Below, piece by piece: positions 53,263 through 62,556 of a stretch of DNA of 64,000 bases (positions are counted from its first letter, which is position 1; each line of letters starts with the position of its first letter). The stretch is taken from assembly GCF_000829825.1 (NCBI RefSeq), contig NZ_JXSL01000028.1, forward strand, positions 1 to 64,000, in the 5' to 3' direction. The position numbers and the translations under genes are program-made. Origin of the DNA: Paramagnetospirillum magnetotacticum MS-1 (GTDB taxonomy: Bacteria; Pseudomonadota; Alphaproteobacteria; Rhodospirillales; Magnetospirillaceae). The notes below the pieces were generated by a model. The model made no database searches, was not told the DNA's origin, and saw only the letters and a list, made by a program, of their open reading frames with translations.

Positions 53263-53486
53263 GGGCGCCAGCCAGCGACGAAGCTGTCGATATTGCTGAT
53301 GCCGATATCCTTCAGCTCGCGGTGATCCAGGCTGGCCAGTTCATCGCGCAGGCGGGCCCGCTCCAGATGCAGGGACAACGGCGCCATCACCCGGCTTTCC
53401 AGAATTTCCAGGATCGTCCCCAAGACGGAGCGACCATCGGATGCCGGAGCGGGGGCGCAAGGCTGGATCGTAGGGGAAAGAGACAT
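53259..53486 (-). CDS. DUF1127 (YjiS-like) small protein
   Basis: 75 residues. The C-terminal 45 residues match DUF1127: ERARLRDELASLDHRELKDIGIS. These small Arg-rich proteins are common in alphaproteobacteria and some bind RNA and affect phosphate or virulence traits. The first 30 residues are Pro/Ala-rich and vary. About 160 bases up to the next gene hold no feature beyond AT-rich promoter-like sequence. Confidence 0.85.
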   Translation of the reverse strand: MSLSPTIQPCAPAPASDGRSVLGTILEILESRVMAPLSLHLERARLRDELASLDHRELKDIGISNIDSFVAGWRP

Positions 53487-53647
53487 GGGGCACCTGTTCT
53501 TAAAATAACTTCAATGAACATATGGAATTATTGTGCACCGCAACAATCTCCATGATTGCATGGGCCCATGCTGGTGACGCAGGTGTGGGTGACAGACGGC
53601 CCGCCAAGGGATAGGCTATGCCTCCATCATCAAGCCGGGAGCGGAGA

Positions 53648-54112
53648 ATGAGCGGCCCCATCGACCAACGCCTGAAGCAACTGGGCATCACCTTGCCCAC
53701 CCCTCCGGCCGCGGTGGCCAATTACGTGCCCTTCGTGAAGACCGGCAATCTGGTGTTCATCTCCGGCCAATTGCCCATGGAGAACGGCAAACTGGCGGTG
53801 ACCGGCAAGCTGGGCGGCGATGTCGCCATCGAGGATGGCATCCGGGCGGCCCGTCTTTGCGCCATCAATCTTCTGGCCCAGGCCCGCGCCGCAGCCGAGG
53901 GCAACCTCGAGCGGGTTCGCTTGGTCAGGATGACCGCCTTCGTGGCCTCCGCCCCCTCCTTCACCGATCAGCCCAAGGTCATCAACGGCGCCTCGGATCT
54001 GATGGTCGAAGTGCTGGGCGAGGCCGGGCGCCATGCCCGCGTCGCCGTAGGCGCGCCAGCCCTGCCCCTGGACGCGTCGGTGGAGATCGAGGGAATTTTC
54101 GAACTGGCCTGA
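53648..54112 (+). CDS. RidA/YjgF family protein
   Basis: A 154-residue member of the Rid family from ATG 53648, preceded by GGAG. It shows FVKTGNLVFISGQLPMENGK and ARVAVGAPALPLDASVEIEG, the pattern of the longer Rid subgroup (YoaB/TdcF-like relatives). RidA hydrolyses reactive enamines and imines made by PLP enzymes; members lacking the key Arg are of unknown activity. Whether this one is a deaminase is not settled by the sequence. Confidence 0.88.
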   Translation: MSGPIDQRLKQLGITLPTPPAAVANYVPFVKTGNLVFISGQLPMENGKLAVTGKLGGDVAIEDGIRAARLCAINLLAQARAAAEGNLERVRLVRMTAFVASAPSFTDQPKVINGASDLMVEVLGEAGRHARVAVGAPALPLDASVEIEGIFELA

Positions 54113-54120
54113 GAATTAGA

Positions 54121-55314
54121 TCAGACGGCTTCGGAGGCGGCGGTCTCGGCCAGCACCTTGTCGCCGCAGCCGATCACCCGGTTCTTACCCGATTGCTTGG
54201 CGGCATACATGCGCTGATCGGCGCGTTCCACCAGTTCGTTCCAGGTCTCGATGCCGTCGGTGATCCGCTCGGCCACTCCGACGGAAGCCGTCAATGGCAG
54301 GCCGTCGGGACGCATTCCCAGACCCGCCGAACGTAGGCGGGCAATGGCGATGGCGGCTCCGGGCGGATCGGTGTTGGGCATCACGGCGATGAACTCCTCG
54401 CCACCCCAGCGAATCAGGATATCACCCCGGCGCAGCACTTTGCGCAACGAGGTCGAGGCGATGCGCAGGGCGTTATCGCCTTCCTCATGCCCGTATTTAT
54501 CATTGATGGACTTGAAATTGTCCAAATCAACGAAGGCCAGCGACAGCGGAATCTTGGACCGCGCGGCGGTGACGAATTGCTGGACCAGCATTTCCTCGCC
54601 CACCCGGCGGTTATAGGCTCGCGTCAGGCCGTCATGGGACGACTGGTCCACCAACTGGCTCATGAAGTGCAGTTGGCTCATTCCCGCCAGGGTCGCCACC
54701 ATGGCCAGCAGCAATAGCAGCCATTGGGCCCCCAGATGGGAGGCGAAGGGCAACAACTGGTACCCCAGAACGCCGGTCAGGAAATAGGCCAGGATCAGCG
54801 GCAGCCCCAACAGGGCGCCTTCCAGGGCGGTAATGGGAAACACCGACAAACCCGCAACCATGACGAAGGGCAAAAAGGCGTAACCGGCGGCGATCACCTG
54901 CTGCGCCGGATCGTTGATGGCGAACTGGGCCAGCAGGGGATGGCTGATCAGGAAGAATACCGTGGGAATGGTCAACAGCCAGATCAGCCCCCAGCGCGCC
55001 ACCGTCACGCTGTCCGAGCCGCGAAATGAAAGGGCCAGCAACACGAAGGCGATGGAGGCCATCACCCGCAGCGCCGCCAGATACATGGCCAGCGTCGTCT
55101 CGAAAATAACCAGATCGACGGGAATCCACAAAGGCGTCAGTACGGCGAAGGTCAAAGCCACCAGCCGGACGCGCGATAGGATGAGGAGCGAACGCCGACG
55201 CTGAACAAAGGCCGATTGGCGGGTCGGCAGGAACAGATCGAAAATTTCCGACATCGTCATTCCGGAGAAAACGATAGCCAGAATCTTCTTGATGACGGCT
55301 TTCAAAACAAGCAC
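54121..55314 (-). CDS. Membrane diguanylate cyclase
   Basis: About 397 residues. An N-terminal part with about six membrane helices is followed by a GGDEF domain with SSHDGLTRAYNRR, VDLDNFKSINDKYGHEEGDN, and the active GGEEF. The inhibitory RxxD site (RRGD) lies five residues before GGEEF, so product feedback is expected. The enzyme makes cyclic-di-GMP from two GTP. GTG 55314 is chosen for its AAGGA; ATG 55260 is the conservative alternative. The frame runs on far upstream, antisense to other genes, but that part is not real. An opposing EAL enzyme is at 18610. Confidence 0.88.
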   Translation of the reverse strand: MLVLKAVIKKILAIVFSGMTMSEIFDLFLPTRQSAFVQRRRSLLILSRVRLVALTFAVLTPLWIPVDLVIFETTLAMYLAALRVMASIAFVLLALSFRGSDSVTVARWGLIWLLTIPTVFFLISHPLLAQFAINDPAQQVIAAGYAFLPFVMVAGLSVFPITALEGALLGLPLILAYFLTGVLGYQLLPFASHLGAQWLLLLLAMVATLAGMSQLHFMSQLVDQSSHDGLTRAYNRRVGEEMLVQQFVTAARSKIPLSLAFVDLDNFKSINDKYGHEEGDNALRIASTSLRKVLRRGDILIRWGGEEFIAVMPNTDPPGAAIAIARLRSAGLGMRPDGLPLTASVGVAERITDGIETWNELVERADQRMYAAKQSGKNRVIGCGDKVLAETAASEAV

Positions 55315-55475
55315 GCGCGGCTTCCTTCGCCCTTCCACGGACCAGGGCTGACGGTAATGCCGGACTGGAAGGGTTGCAAGGAAAACTACCTCCTTGGGGT
55401 ATATGGTCCAGCCCTTAGGCTCATGCTTTCGAGTGGGATCTGGACCACGGCACCCCTTCCCCCTCCATCTGCCGA

Positions 55476-55505
55476 TTGACGGACCCCGGCTTAATTCGGT
55501 ATTAC
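55476..55505 (+). promoter_or_regulatory. Promoter of the thioesterase-thiolase-ligase operon
   Basis: TTGACG (55476-55481) and TATTAC (55500-55505) are 18 bases apart. The start of transcription would be near 55512, 34 bases before the first gene. The -10 lies inside a palindrome. Confidence 0.5.
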
Positions 55506-55515
55506 GATACCAAAT
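55494..55515. promoter_or_regulatory. 22-bp palindromic operator candidate
   Basis: ATTCGGTAT and ATACCAAAT flank TACG: eight of nine positions in the arms are complementary. It covers the -10 element and likely start point, the classic place for a repressor of the TetR or GntR type. No regulator gene is adjacent. Confidence 0.5.
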
Positions 55516-55545
55516 TGGGCGATAGACCCCAGGGAGTGAAACACG

Positions 55546-56001
55546 ATGCCCCATAGGGCAACCGAGGAGACCGAGCGCAAGGTCCTGGCCGAACGCGTCG
55601 GCGCATTCATCACCGAGCGCGATACCGCGGCCCGGTCGCTGGGCATCGCCTTGGACGAGATTCGCCCCGGCTATGCCCGCATGTCCATGACCGTGACCGC
55701 CGACATGTTGAACGGCGCGGGGATCGGCCATGGCGGGGTCACCTATACCCTGGCCGACACCGCCTTCGCCTGTGCCTGCAACGCCTATAACCGGGTGGCG
55801 GTGGCCCTGTCCTGCTCCATCACCTATCCGGCGGCGGCGCGGTTGGGCGACCGCCTTACCGCCCAATGCCACGAAGTGCACCGTAAGGGGCGTAATGGCA
55901 CCTATGACTGCACCGTCACCAATCAGAGCGGCGAGCTGATCGCCCTGTTCCGCGGCCAGTGCCGCGTTCTCGAAGGCCATTTGGTCGAAGGAAATCCATA
56001 G
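55546..56001 (+). CDS. paaI: PaaI-type hotdog thioesterase
   Basis: A 151-residue hotdog-fold thioesterase. The catalytic region reads LNGAGIGHGGVTYTLADTAFACACN, typical of PaaI, which hydrolyses ring-hydroxylated phenylacetyl-CoA and related thioesters to release CoA from dead-end products. First gene of the operon; its stop is followed directly by the thiolase ATG. AGGGAG lies before its own ATG. Confidence 0.88.
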   Translation: MPHRATEETERKVLAERVGAFITERDTAARSLGIALDEIRPGYARMSMTVTADMLNGAGIGHGGVTYTLADTAFACACNAYNRVAVALSCSITYPAAARLGDRLTAQCHEVHRKGRNGTYDCTVTNQSGELIALFRGQCRVLEGHLVEGNP

Positions 56002-57204
56002 ATGACCGAAGCGCTGATCTGCGATTACACCCGCACCCCCATCGGCCGCTATGCGGGCGTTCTGTCCGGCGTCAGAACCGACGATCTGGCCGCCCATCCC
56101 ATCAAGGCCCTGATGGCCCGCCATGAAGGCCTGGACTGGAGCCGCGTCGACGAGGTGGCCTTCGGCTGCGCCAATCAGGCGGGCGAGGACAACCGCAACG
56201 TGGCGCGCATGGCGCTGCTGCTGGCAGGGCTTCCCACCTCGCTGGGCGGCACCACGCTGAACCGCCTGTGCGGATCGGGCATGGATGCGGTGGGCTATGC
56301 GGCCCGCGCCATCATGAGCGGCGAGGCCGAACTGATGATCGCTGGCGGCGTGGAAAGCATGAGCCGCGCCCCCTTCGTCATGAACAAGGCCGACAGCGCC
56401 TTTTCCCGCGACGCCCGCATTTATGACACCACCATCGGCTGGCGTTTCGTCAATTCCCTGATGGAAAAGGCCTATGGCACCGATTCCATGCCGGAGACCG
56501 CCGAGAACGTGGCCGAGCAGTTCGGTGTCAGCCGCGAGGATCAGGACGCCTTCGCGCTGAAGTCCCAGGCCAAGGCCTCGGCGGCGCAGAAGAACGGCCG
56601 CTTCGCCCTGGAAATCTCCCCCGTCACCCTGCCCGCCCGCAAGGGTGATCCGGTGGTGATCAGCAACGATGAGCATCCGCGCGAAACCACCCTGGAAAGC
56701 CTGGCCAAGCTGAAGGCGCCGTTCCGGGCTGGCGGCTCCGTCACGGCGGGCAACGCGTCGGGCGTCAATGACGGCGCGGCGGCCCTGCTGATCGCCTCTC
56801 CGGCCGCCGCCAAGGCCTTTGGGCTTACCCCCATCGCCCGCATCCTGGGTATGGCCACGGCGGGCGTCGAGCCGCGCATCATGGGCATCGGCCCGGTCCC
56901 GGCGACGCAGAAGCTGCTGGCGCGCCTGGGGCTCACCACAGCCGATCTCGACGTCATGGAGTTCAACGAGGCCTTCGCCGCTCAGGCCCTGGCCTGTACC
57001 CGCCAATTGGGACTGGCCGACGACGACCAGCGCGTCAATCCCAATGGCGGCGCCATCGCGCTGGGCCATCCCCTGGGCATGAGCGGCGCGCGCATCGTCG
57101 GCACCGCCGCCTTGCAGCTGGCCCAGACCGGTGGGCGCCGGGCGCTGTCCACCATGTGCATCGGAGTCGGCCAAGGCATCGCCATGGTCATCGAGAGAGT
57201 GTAG
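56002..57204 (+). CDS. paaJ: 3-oxoadipyl-CoA / acetyl-CoA C-acyltransferase
   Basis: A 400-residue thiolase with both active cysteines ([13 protein letters not shown] and TMCIGVGQG) and the catalytic His in [16 protein letters not shown]. It resembles beta-ketoadipyl-CoA thiolases (PcaF/PaaJ), which cut 3-oxoadipyl-CoA to succinyl-CoA and acetyl-CoA. Context with PaaI and PaaK supports aromatic-acid breakdown. General beta-oxidation use is possible. Confidence 0.9.
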   Translation: MTEALICDYTRTPIGRYAGVLSGVRTDDLAAHPIKALMARHEGLDWSRVDEVAFGCANQAGEDNRNVARMALLLAGLPTSLGGTTLNRLCGSGMDAVGYAARAIMSGEAELMIAGGVESMSRAPFVMNKADSAFSRDARIYDTTIGWRFVNSLMEKAYGTDSMPETAENVAEQFGVSREDQDAFALKSQAKASAAQKNGRFALEISPVTLPARKGDPVVISNDEHPRETTLESLAKLKAPFRAGGSVTAGNASGVNDGAAALLIASPAAAKAFGLTPIARILGMATAGVEPRIMGIGPVPATQKLLARLGLTTADLDVMEFNEAFAAQALACTRQLGLADDDQRVNPNGGAIALGHPLGMSGARIVGTAALQLAQTGGRRALSTMCIGVGQGIAMVIERV

Positions 57205-57257
57205 TTTTTTCCGGCGGAGACCCCGTCAGAGGGTCCCGCCCCTTCGGGAGGATGTTC

Positions 57258-58586
57258 ATGTCTAAGTCCGCACACCGCCGCGTTCCACCGGCGAAAGACC
57301 TGCTCGACCCCATCGAGATCGCCAGCCGCGACCAGATCACCGCGCTTCAGACCGAGCGCATGAAATGGTCGCTGACCCATGCCTACAATAATGTCGAGCA
57401 CTACCGGAAGAAGTGCCAGGAGAAGGGCGTCCATCCCGACGACTTCAAGGAATTGAAGGATCTGGCCAAGTTCCCCTTCACCACCAAATCGGATCTGCGC
57501 GACACCTACCCCTTCGGCATGTTCGCCGTGCCCATGGATGACGTGGTCCGCGTCCATGCCAGTTCCGGCACCACGGGCAAGCCCACCGTGGTCGGCTATA
57601 CCAAGAACGACATCGACATGTGGGCGGGCGTCATGGCGCGCTCCATCCGCGCCGCTGGCGGACGCCGCTCGGACAAGTGCCACGTCTCCTACGGCTACGG
57701 CCTGTTCACCGGCGGCCTGGGCGCCCATTACGGCGCGGAAGCGCTGGGCTGCACCGTGATCCCCATGTCGGGCGGCCAGACGGAAAAGCAGATCCAGCTG
57801 ATCATGGACTTCAAGCCCGAGATCATCATGGTGACGCCCAGCTATATGCTGGCCATCGCCGACGAGATGGACCGCCAGGGAATCGACACCAAGACCTGTC
57901 CGCTCCAGGTGGGCATCTTCGGCGCCGAGCCCTGGACCGGCGCCATGCGCGAAGAGATCGAGGTCCGCATGGGTATCGAGGCGGTGGACATCTACGGCCT
58001 GTCGGAAGTCATCGGACCCGGCGTCGCCTGCGAATGCGTCGAGACCAAGGACGGGTTGCATCTGTGGGAAGACCACTTCTATCCCGAGATCATCGATCCC
58101 CATACGGGCGAGGTCCTGCCCGACGGCTCCATGGGCGAATTGGTGTTCACCAGCCTAACCAAGGAAGCCCTGCCCATCATCCGCTACCGCACCCGCGACC
58201 TGACCCAGCTTCTGCCGGGCACGGCGCGGTCCATGCGGCGCATGGGCAAGATCACCGGACGTTCGGACGACATGCTGATCATCCGCGGCGTCAATGTCTT
58301 CCCCACTCAGATCGAGGAACTGATCCTCAAGGATTACCGCCTGGCCCCCCACTACCAGTTGGAAGTCACCCGCGACGGCCATCTGGATTCGGTGGCGGTC
58401 AATGTGGAGGTCCGCGCCGACCAGCCCTATGACGACAGCGCGCTGGAAGCCGCCTCCAAGGACCTGCAGCACCACATCAAGTCCTATATCGGCATCAGCA
58501 CCAAGGTGAACGTCCTGGCGCCCAATTCCATCGAACGCTCCATGGGCAAGGCGCGGCGCGTCATCGACAAGCGCCCCAAGGCATGA
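57258..58586 (+). CDS. paaK: Phenylacetate-CoA ligase
   Basis: About 442 residues from ATG 57258, with GGGAGG six bases ahead. It is an adenylate-forming enzyme with VHASSGTTGKPTVVGYT (phosphate loop), YGLSEVIGPGVACEC and RSDDMLIIRGVNVFP, as in PaaK. It activates phenylacetate with ATP and CoA. The paaABCDE epoxidase genes are not in the window, so the complete route may lie elsewhere or be anaerobic. Confidence 0.93.
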   Translation: MSKSAHRRVPPAKDLLDPIEIASRDQITALQTERMKWSLTHAYNNVEHYRKKCQEKGVHPDDFKELKDLAKFPFTTKSDLRDTYPFGMFAVPMDDVVRVHASSGTTGKPTVVGYTKNDIDMWAGVMARSIRAAGGRRSDKCHVSYGYGLFTGGLGAHYGAEALGCTVIPMSGGQTEKQIQLIMDFKPEIIMVTPSYMLAIADEMDRQGIDTKTCPLQVGIFGAEPWTGAMREEIEVRMGIEAVDIYGLSEVIGPGVACECVETKDGLHLWEDHFYPEIIDPHTGEVLPDGSMGELVFTSLTKEALPIIRYRTRDLTQLLPGTARSMRRMGKITGRSDDMLIIRGVNVFPTQIEELILKDYRLAPHYQLEVTRDGHLDSVAVNVEVRADQPYDDSALEAASKDLQHHIKSYIGISTKVNVLAPNSIERSMGKARRVIDKRPKA

Positions 58587-58604
58587 GGTGAAGGCGGCTC
58601 TGGC

Positions 58605-58994
58605 TCAGGCCGGAGCCGTCGTTTCGCTCACATACTGCGCGAACACCAGGTCATGGGTGCGGATATGCTCGATGAGCAGGTTCCGCAGCACCTGGGTTTC
58701 CGCCATCACCACATCGGAATCGCCCAGGTCGAATCCGGACTGGATGCGGCGAAGCTGCTCCATCAGCCCGTCATGCTCCGCCTCATGCCCGTGGATATCG
58801 GGATAGGCGGCAAGGCGCATCAGAAGCTGTTCGGACATGAAGTGCACGTCGGTGTAGTCGATAAGCTGCTCCACCAGGGCCTGGATCTCGGCCTGGGGCG
58901 CCCTGGCCTCGACCGCACGCTCCAGTGCGGAAATCAGTCCCACCTGAACGCGATGTTCGGCATCCATTTCGGAATGGCTGTCAGCTTGGCTCAT
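58605..58994 (-). CDS. Bacteriohemerythrin-like protein
   Basis: About 129 residues. The diiron ligands of hemerythrin can be followed: DAEHRVQ, YTDVHFMSEQ, HGHEAEHDGL and IEHIRTHDLVFAQYV, giving five His and two carboxylates. It could bind oxygen or sense it; Magnetospirillum-like genomes are rich in such proteins. ATG 58994 follows GGGGGGAG. Convergent with paaK. Confidence 0.88.
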   Translation of the reverse strand: MSQADSHSEMDAEHRVQVGLISALERAVEARAPQAEIQALVEQLIDYTDVHFMSEQLLMRLAAYPDIHGHEAEHDGLMEQLRRIQSGFDLGDSDVVMAETQVLRNLLIEHIRTHDLVFAQYVSETTAPA

Positions 58995-59059
58995 CGTCTT
59001 CTCCCCCCGCACTGGTTCCAGGCATGGAGATGGCGATGGGAACAGCGATTTCCAAGGGC

Positions 59060-59087
59060 CTCCCCCCGGATCACCAACCGGGGGGAG
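59060..59087 (-). terminator. Hairpin after bioB
   Basis: CTCCCCCCGG and CCGGGGGGAG form a perfect 10-bp stem around an 8-base loop, 4 bases past the bioB stop. The following T-content is low. Confidence 0.65.
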
Positions 59088-59091
59088 TGCA

Positions 59092-60072
59092 TCACATGGG
59101 CTGAAGGCCCAGCTTGCCGAACAGGCTCTTGTCCTGGCCCGGCGCGGCGTTCTTGGCGGTCAGCAGCTTCTGGCCGCAGAACACCGAATTGGCCCCGGCC
59201 AGGAAGCACAGGGCCTGCATCTCCTCGGTCATGCCCTCACGGCCCGCCGACAGCCGGACGAAGGATTTGGGCATGGTGATGCGCGCCACGGCGATGGTGC
59301 GGATGAAGTCGAAGGAATCGGGGCGCTGGGCATCGGCCAGGGGCGTGCCCTGGATGGGGATCAGGAGATTGATCGGCACGCTGTCAGGATGCTTGGGCAT
59401 GTTGGCCAGGGTCTGGATCATGCGGGCGCGGTCGGTGCGCGTCTCGCCCAGTCCAACGATACCGCCCGAACACACATGCAGCCCGGCATCCCTGACCACG
59501 TCCAGGGTGTCGAGACGGTCCTGGAAGGTCCGCGTGGTGATGACCTCGGAATAATGCTCCGGGCTGGTGTCGATATTGTGGTTGTAATAGTCCAGGCCCG
59601 CTTCCTTGAGGCGCTGGGCCTGCCACTTGTCCAGCAGGCCGAAAGTGGCGCAGGTTTCCATGCCCAGCGACTTGACGCCCTCGATCATGGCCACCGCCAC
59701 CTCGAAATCGTCGCCCTTGGGGCCGCGCCAGGCGGCGCCCATGCAGAATCGCGAGGCGCCTTCCTCCTTAGCCTGGCGGGCGGCTTCGACCACCTCCTCC
59801 ACGGCCATCAGCTTTTCTTTCTCCAGGCCCGTGGCGTAATGGGCGCTTTGAGGGCAGTAGGAGCAATCCTCGGGACACGACCCGGTCTTGATGGAGATCA
59901 GCCGCGACACCTGAACCCGATTGGCGTCGAAATGGGCGCGATGGACCTTTTGCGCCTCGAACATCAGGTCGTTGAAGGGAAGCGCGAACAGCGCCTCGAT
60001 CTCTTCGGTGCTCCAGTCGTGCCGGAGTTCCTGGTCATTCGCCGCCATTGCCGCTGCTGCCTGAGCCGTCAC
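59092..60072 (-). CDS. bioB: Biotin synthase
   Basis: A 326-residue radical SAM enzyme that inserts sulfur into dethiobiotin. The SAM cluster motif is [15 protein letters not shown]; later conserved segments are [14 protein letters not shown] and GGIVGLGET. It lies on the minus strand, apart from the bioF-H-C-D-A operon on the plus strand, with a GyrI-like gene between. GTG 60072 begins with an Ala-rich stretch and follows GAGGA. Confidence 0.96.
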   Translation of the reverse strand: MTAQAAAAMAANDQELRHDWSTEEIEALFALPFNDLMFEAQKVHRAHFDANRVQVSRLISIKTGSCPEDCSYCPQSAHYATGLEKEKLMAVEEVVEAARQAKEEGASRFCMGAAWRGPKGDDFEVAVAMIEGVKSLGMETCATFGLLDKWQAQRLKEAGLDYYNHNIDTSPEHYSEVITTRTFQDRLDTLDVVRDAGLHVCSGGIVGLGETRTDRARMIQTLANMPKHPDSVPINLLIPIQGTPLADAQRPDSFDFIRTIAVARITMPKSFVRLSAGREGMTEEMQALCFLAGANSVFCGQKLLTAKNAAPGQDKSLFGKLGLQPM

Positions 60073-60154
60073 CGCTTATGTCCTCGTCTGATGTCTCGCG
60101 GGGGCCGCAATGTAGTCCTCCAGATACGCCCTTTGCAACAGAAGCGAAAACCCC

Positions 60155-60631
60155 TCACCTGAGCGGCAAAAAGATATCGACCGGCGAGTCATGCCCGGCA
60201 AGCTCGGGGAAACGTTGGAGGAAGGGAAGAGAATCCCGCAATTCCTCGCCGCTTTGGGACAACCAATCCCCATACAGATAAGTCAGGGCCGCCTCTAATC
60301 CATCGTCTGGGCCCACGTGACGCAGCACGGCGCAGCGCCCACCGGCGATGATTCCGGCCGCCACCCCGGAGCCGAACGCCACTGCTTTGCCTCCGGTGGC
60401 GACGCAAAGATCTTGGCGAAATTCCGCAGGCGGCACCTGATCGGGGCCACCGTACAAGATGTTGAAGGTGGCATGCTGGCTGGGTGGAAGGTGGTTGGCC
60501 TTGCGCCAGGCGATGAAGCGGCCAACCGTCTCCGCGATCAGGGCCGGGTCGCCCCGATGGGTCATGACCGCCACCGGGGTTTCAGGAAAATCCACAATGC
60601 GGATCGGATAGGGTGGTGAAGATTGGGGCAT
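60155..60631 (-). CDS. GyrI-like / AraC effector-binding domain protein
   Basis: A 158-residue stand-alone GyrI-like domain: IRIVDFPETPVAVMTHRGD, FNILYGGPDQVPPAEFRQDLCV, then GGRCAVLRHVGPDDGLEAALTYLYGDWL. The fold binds small, often cationic or hydrophobic, molecules and is used for drug sensing or sequestration. There is no DNA-binding part. Placed between bioB and bioF without an evident link to biotin. Confidence 0.85.
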   Translation of the reverse strand: MPQSSPPYPIRIVDFPETPVAVMTHRGDPALIAETVGRFIAWRKANHLPPSQHATFNILYGGPDQVPPAEFRQDLCVATGGKAVAFGSGVAAGIIAGGRCAVLRHVGPDDGLEAALTYLYGDWLSQSGEELRDSLPFLQRFPELAGHDSPVDIFLPLR

Positions 60632-60742
60632 GAGCTTTCATCCTCGCGGCGTCCTTGCCGGACCCTAGCACAAGGTGCAATCGCCCTTCCCGGCCAAATT
60701 GGAATTGAGGCCCCGGAAAAAACCCTCTATCACATCGCGGTG

Positions 60743-61921
60743 ATGAAGGGCTTGGACGACAGCATCGGACGCTTCCTCGACGGCCTGGATCAGGCCGGTC
60801 GCAAGCGGGGCCTGCGCCCGGCGGAGCCCATGCCAGCCGGACGCATCCGCATGGGCGGACGCGAGCTGATCAACTTCTCCTCCAACGACTATCTCGGCCT
60901 GTCGCGCAATCCGGTCGTGGTCGAGCGCGCCCGGCGCTGGCTGAACGAATTCGGAGCGGGCGTGGGGGCCTCGCGCCTTGTCACCGGTCATCTGGCCGCC
61001 CTCGAGGCATTGGAAGCCAAGATCGCTCGCGCCAAGCAGACCGAAGCCGCCTTGGTCCTGGCCAGCGGCTGGCAATGCAACGCCTCGGTTCTGCCCGCGC
61101 TTTTGGACAAGGCCCTGTGGGGGGCCGAACCGCTGGTCTTCGCCGACAAGCTGATCCATGCCAGCCTGCATACCGGGCTGGAACTGTCGGATGCCCGGCG
61201 CTACCGCTACCGCCACGACGATCTCGACCATCTGGAAAGCCTGCTCAAAGCTCATTCCGACAAGACGGGGCCGCGCTTTATCGTCACCGAGACGGTGTTC
61301 TCCATGGATGGCGATGTCACCGACATGGCCGCCCTGGCCGAGTTGGCCAAGCGCTGGGACGCATTCCTCTATGTGGACGAAGCCCACGCCACCGGAATCA
61401 TGGGGCCACAAGGATTCGGCCTGTCTCCAGGCATGGGCGCCGATCTGGCCATGGGCACATTCTCCAAGGGAATGGGAAGTTTCGGCGCCTATGTGGCCTG
61501 TTCTGCCCAGTTGCGCTCCTATCTGATCAACCGGGCCTCGGGTCTGATCTATGCCACCGGCTTGCCGCCCGCCGTGCTGGGCGCCATGGACGCCGCCCTG
61601 GATCTGGTGCCAAGCCTGGAGGGCGAGCGCGCCCGGCTGCACCTGATGGCCCGGCGTCTGCGCGACGGTTTGCGGGCGGCAGGGCTTGATTGCGGCGCAT
61701 CGGCCAGCCAGATCGTGCCCCTGATCTTGGGCGATGAACACCGCACCCTGGCCGTGGCCAAGGCTCTGGAAGCCCGAGGAATCCTAGGTATTGCCATCCG
61801 CCCGCCCACCGTTCCGACCGGCACCAGCCGCATCCGCTTCGCCCTTTCGGCCGTCCATTCCAATGCCGATATGGAGAGGCTGTTGGCCGCCATTCTCGAT
61901 GCGGTGGAGACCACCCGGTGA
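60743..61921 (+). CDS. bioF: 8-amino-7-oxononanoate synthase
   Basis: A 392-residue PLP enzyme that joins pimeloyl-thioester and alanine. NFSSNDYLGLSRNP, ASGWQCNAS, YVDEAHATGIMG and the PLP lysine in GTFSKGMGSFGAYV are present. ATG 60743 is chosen because it begins the family alignment; no strong ribosome site precedes it and GTG 60740 is an alternative. It opens the bio operon and overlaps the next gene by four bases (GTGA). Confidence 0.94.
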   Translation: MKGLDDSIGRFLDGLDQAGRKRGLRPAEPMPAGRIRMGGRELINFSSNDYLGLSRNPVVVERARRWLNEFGAGVGASRLVTGHLAALEALEAKIARAKQTEAALVLASGWQCNASVLPALLDKALWGAEPLVFADKLIHASLHTGLELSDARRYRYRHDDLDHLESLLKAHSDKTGPRFIVTETVFSMDGDVTDMAALAELAKRWDAFLYVDEAHATGIMGPQGFGLSPGMGADLAMGTFSKGMGSFGAYVACSAQLRSYLINRASGLIYATGLPPAVLGAMDAALDLVPSLEGERARLHLMARRLRDGLRAAGLDCGASASQIVPLILGDEHRTLAVAKALEARGILGIAIRPPTVPTGTSRIRFALSAVHSNADMERLLAAILDAVETTR

Positions 61922-62556
61922 CGCCCCCGCTGCTCGCCGTCCATGGCTGGGGCTTTGATGCGGGTTTCTGGCTGCCCGTGCTCGAACGCCTGCCCGATTT
62001 TCGTGGCGATTGCATCGATATGGGATTCTATGGCCAGCCGAAGCGCCCAAAGGTTCCACGCCCTCTGATCCTCGCCCATTCCATGGGACTGGCCTGGGCG
62101 CTGGCCCATATTCCGCGTCCCTGGGCCGGAGTTTTCGCGGTCAATGCCTTTCCCCGCTTCACCCGCTCGCCCACCTTCGTCGAAGGCGTGCCGCCCCGGC
62201 TGATCGAGCGCATGCTGGCCCGTTTCGATGAGACGCCCGCCCAGGTGACCGCCGACTTCCTGACGCGGTGCGGCCTCGACAATCCCGACACTTCGGCCAT
62301 CGACGCCGCGCCGCTCAAGGACGAATTGGCCTGGCTGGCCCGCTGTGACGAGCGCACCGCCTTGAGGATGCTGCCCTGCCCGGTCCTTGCCCTGGCGGGG
62401 ACCTCGGACCCCATCGTGCCCCAGGGCATGAGTACGGCCAGTTTCGCCCCCGACACCCTGACCTTGGTGGACGGCGCCGGGCATCTGCTGCCGCTCACCC
62501 ATCCCGATTGGGTGGCCGCCCAAATCCGACTCTTCGCCGCGAGGCTGGAGGCATGA
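61918..62556 (+). CDS. bioH: Alpha/beta hydrolase, BioH/BioG-like pimeloyl-ACP esterase
   Basis: A 212-residue hydrolase with nucleophile Ser in LAHSMGLAW, Asp in TSDPIVPQG and His in GAGHLLPLTHP. Within a bio operon it is expected to remove the methyl ester from pimeloyl-ACP methyl ester, the product of the BioC route. It is shorter than Escherichia coli BioH (256) and may belong to a BioH variant class; the role is inferred from position. Coupled to bioF and bioC by overlapping codons. Confidence 0.78.
   Translation: MTPPLLAVHGWGFDAGFWLPVLERLPDFRGDCIDMGFYGQPKRPKVPRPLILAHSMGLAWALAHIPRPWAGVFAVNAFPRFTRSPTFVEGVPPRLIERMLARFDETPAQVTADFLTRCGLDNPDTSAIDAAPLKDELAWLARCDERTALRMLPCPVLALAGTSDPIVPQGMSTASFAPDTLTLVDGAGHLLPLTHPDWVAAQIRLFAARLEA

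Noticed and set aside
55315-57174. An extension of the diguanylate cyclase frame by more than 600 codons to 57174.
   Set aside because: It runs antisense through the thioesterase and thiolase genes; only the segment below about 55314 shows membrane helices and the GGDEF domain.
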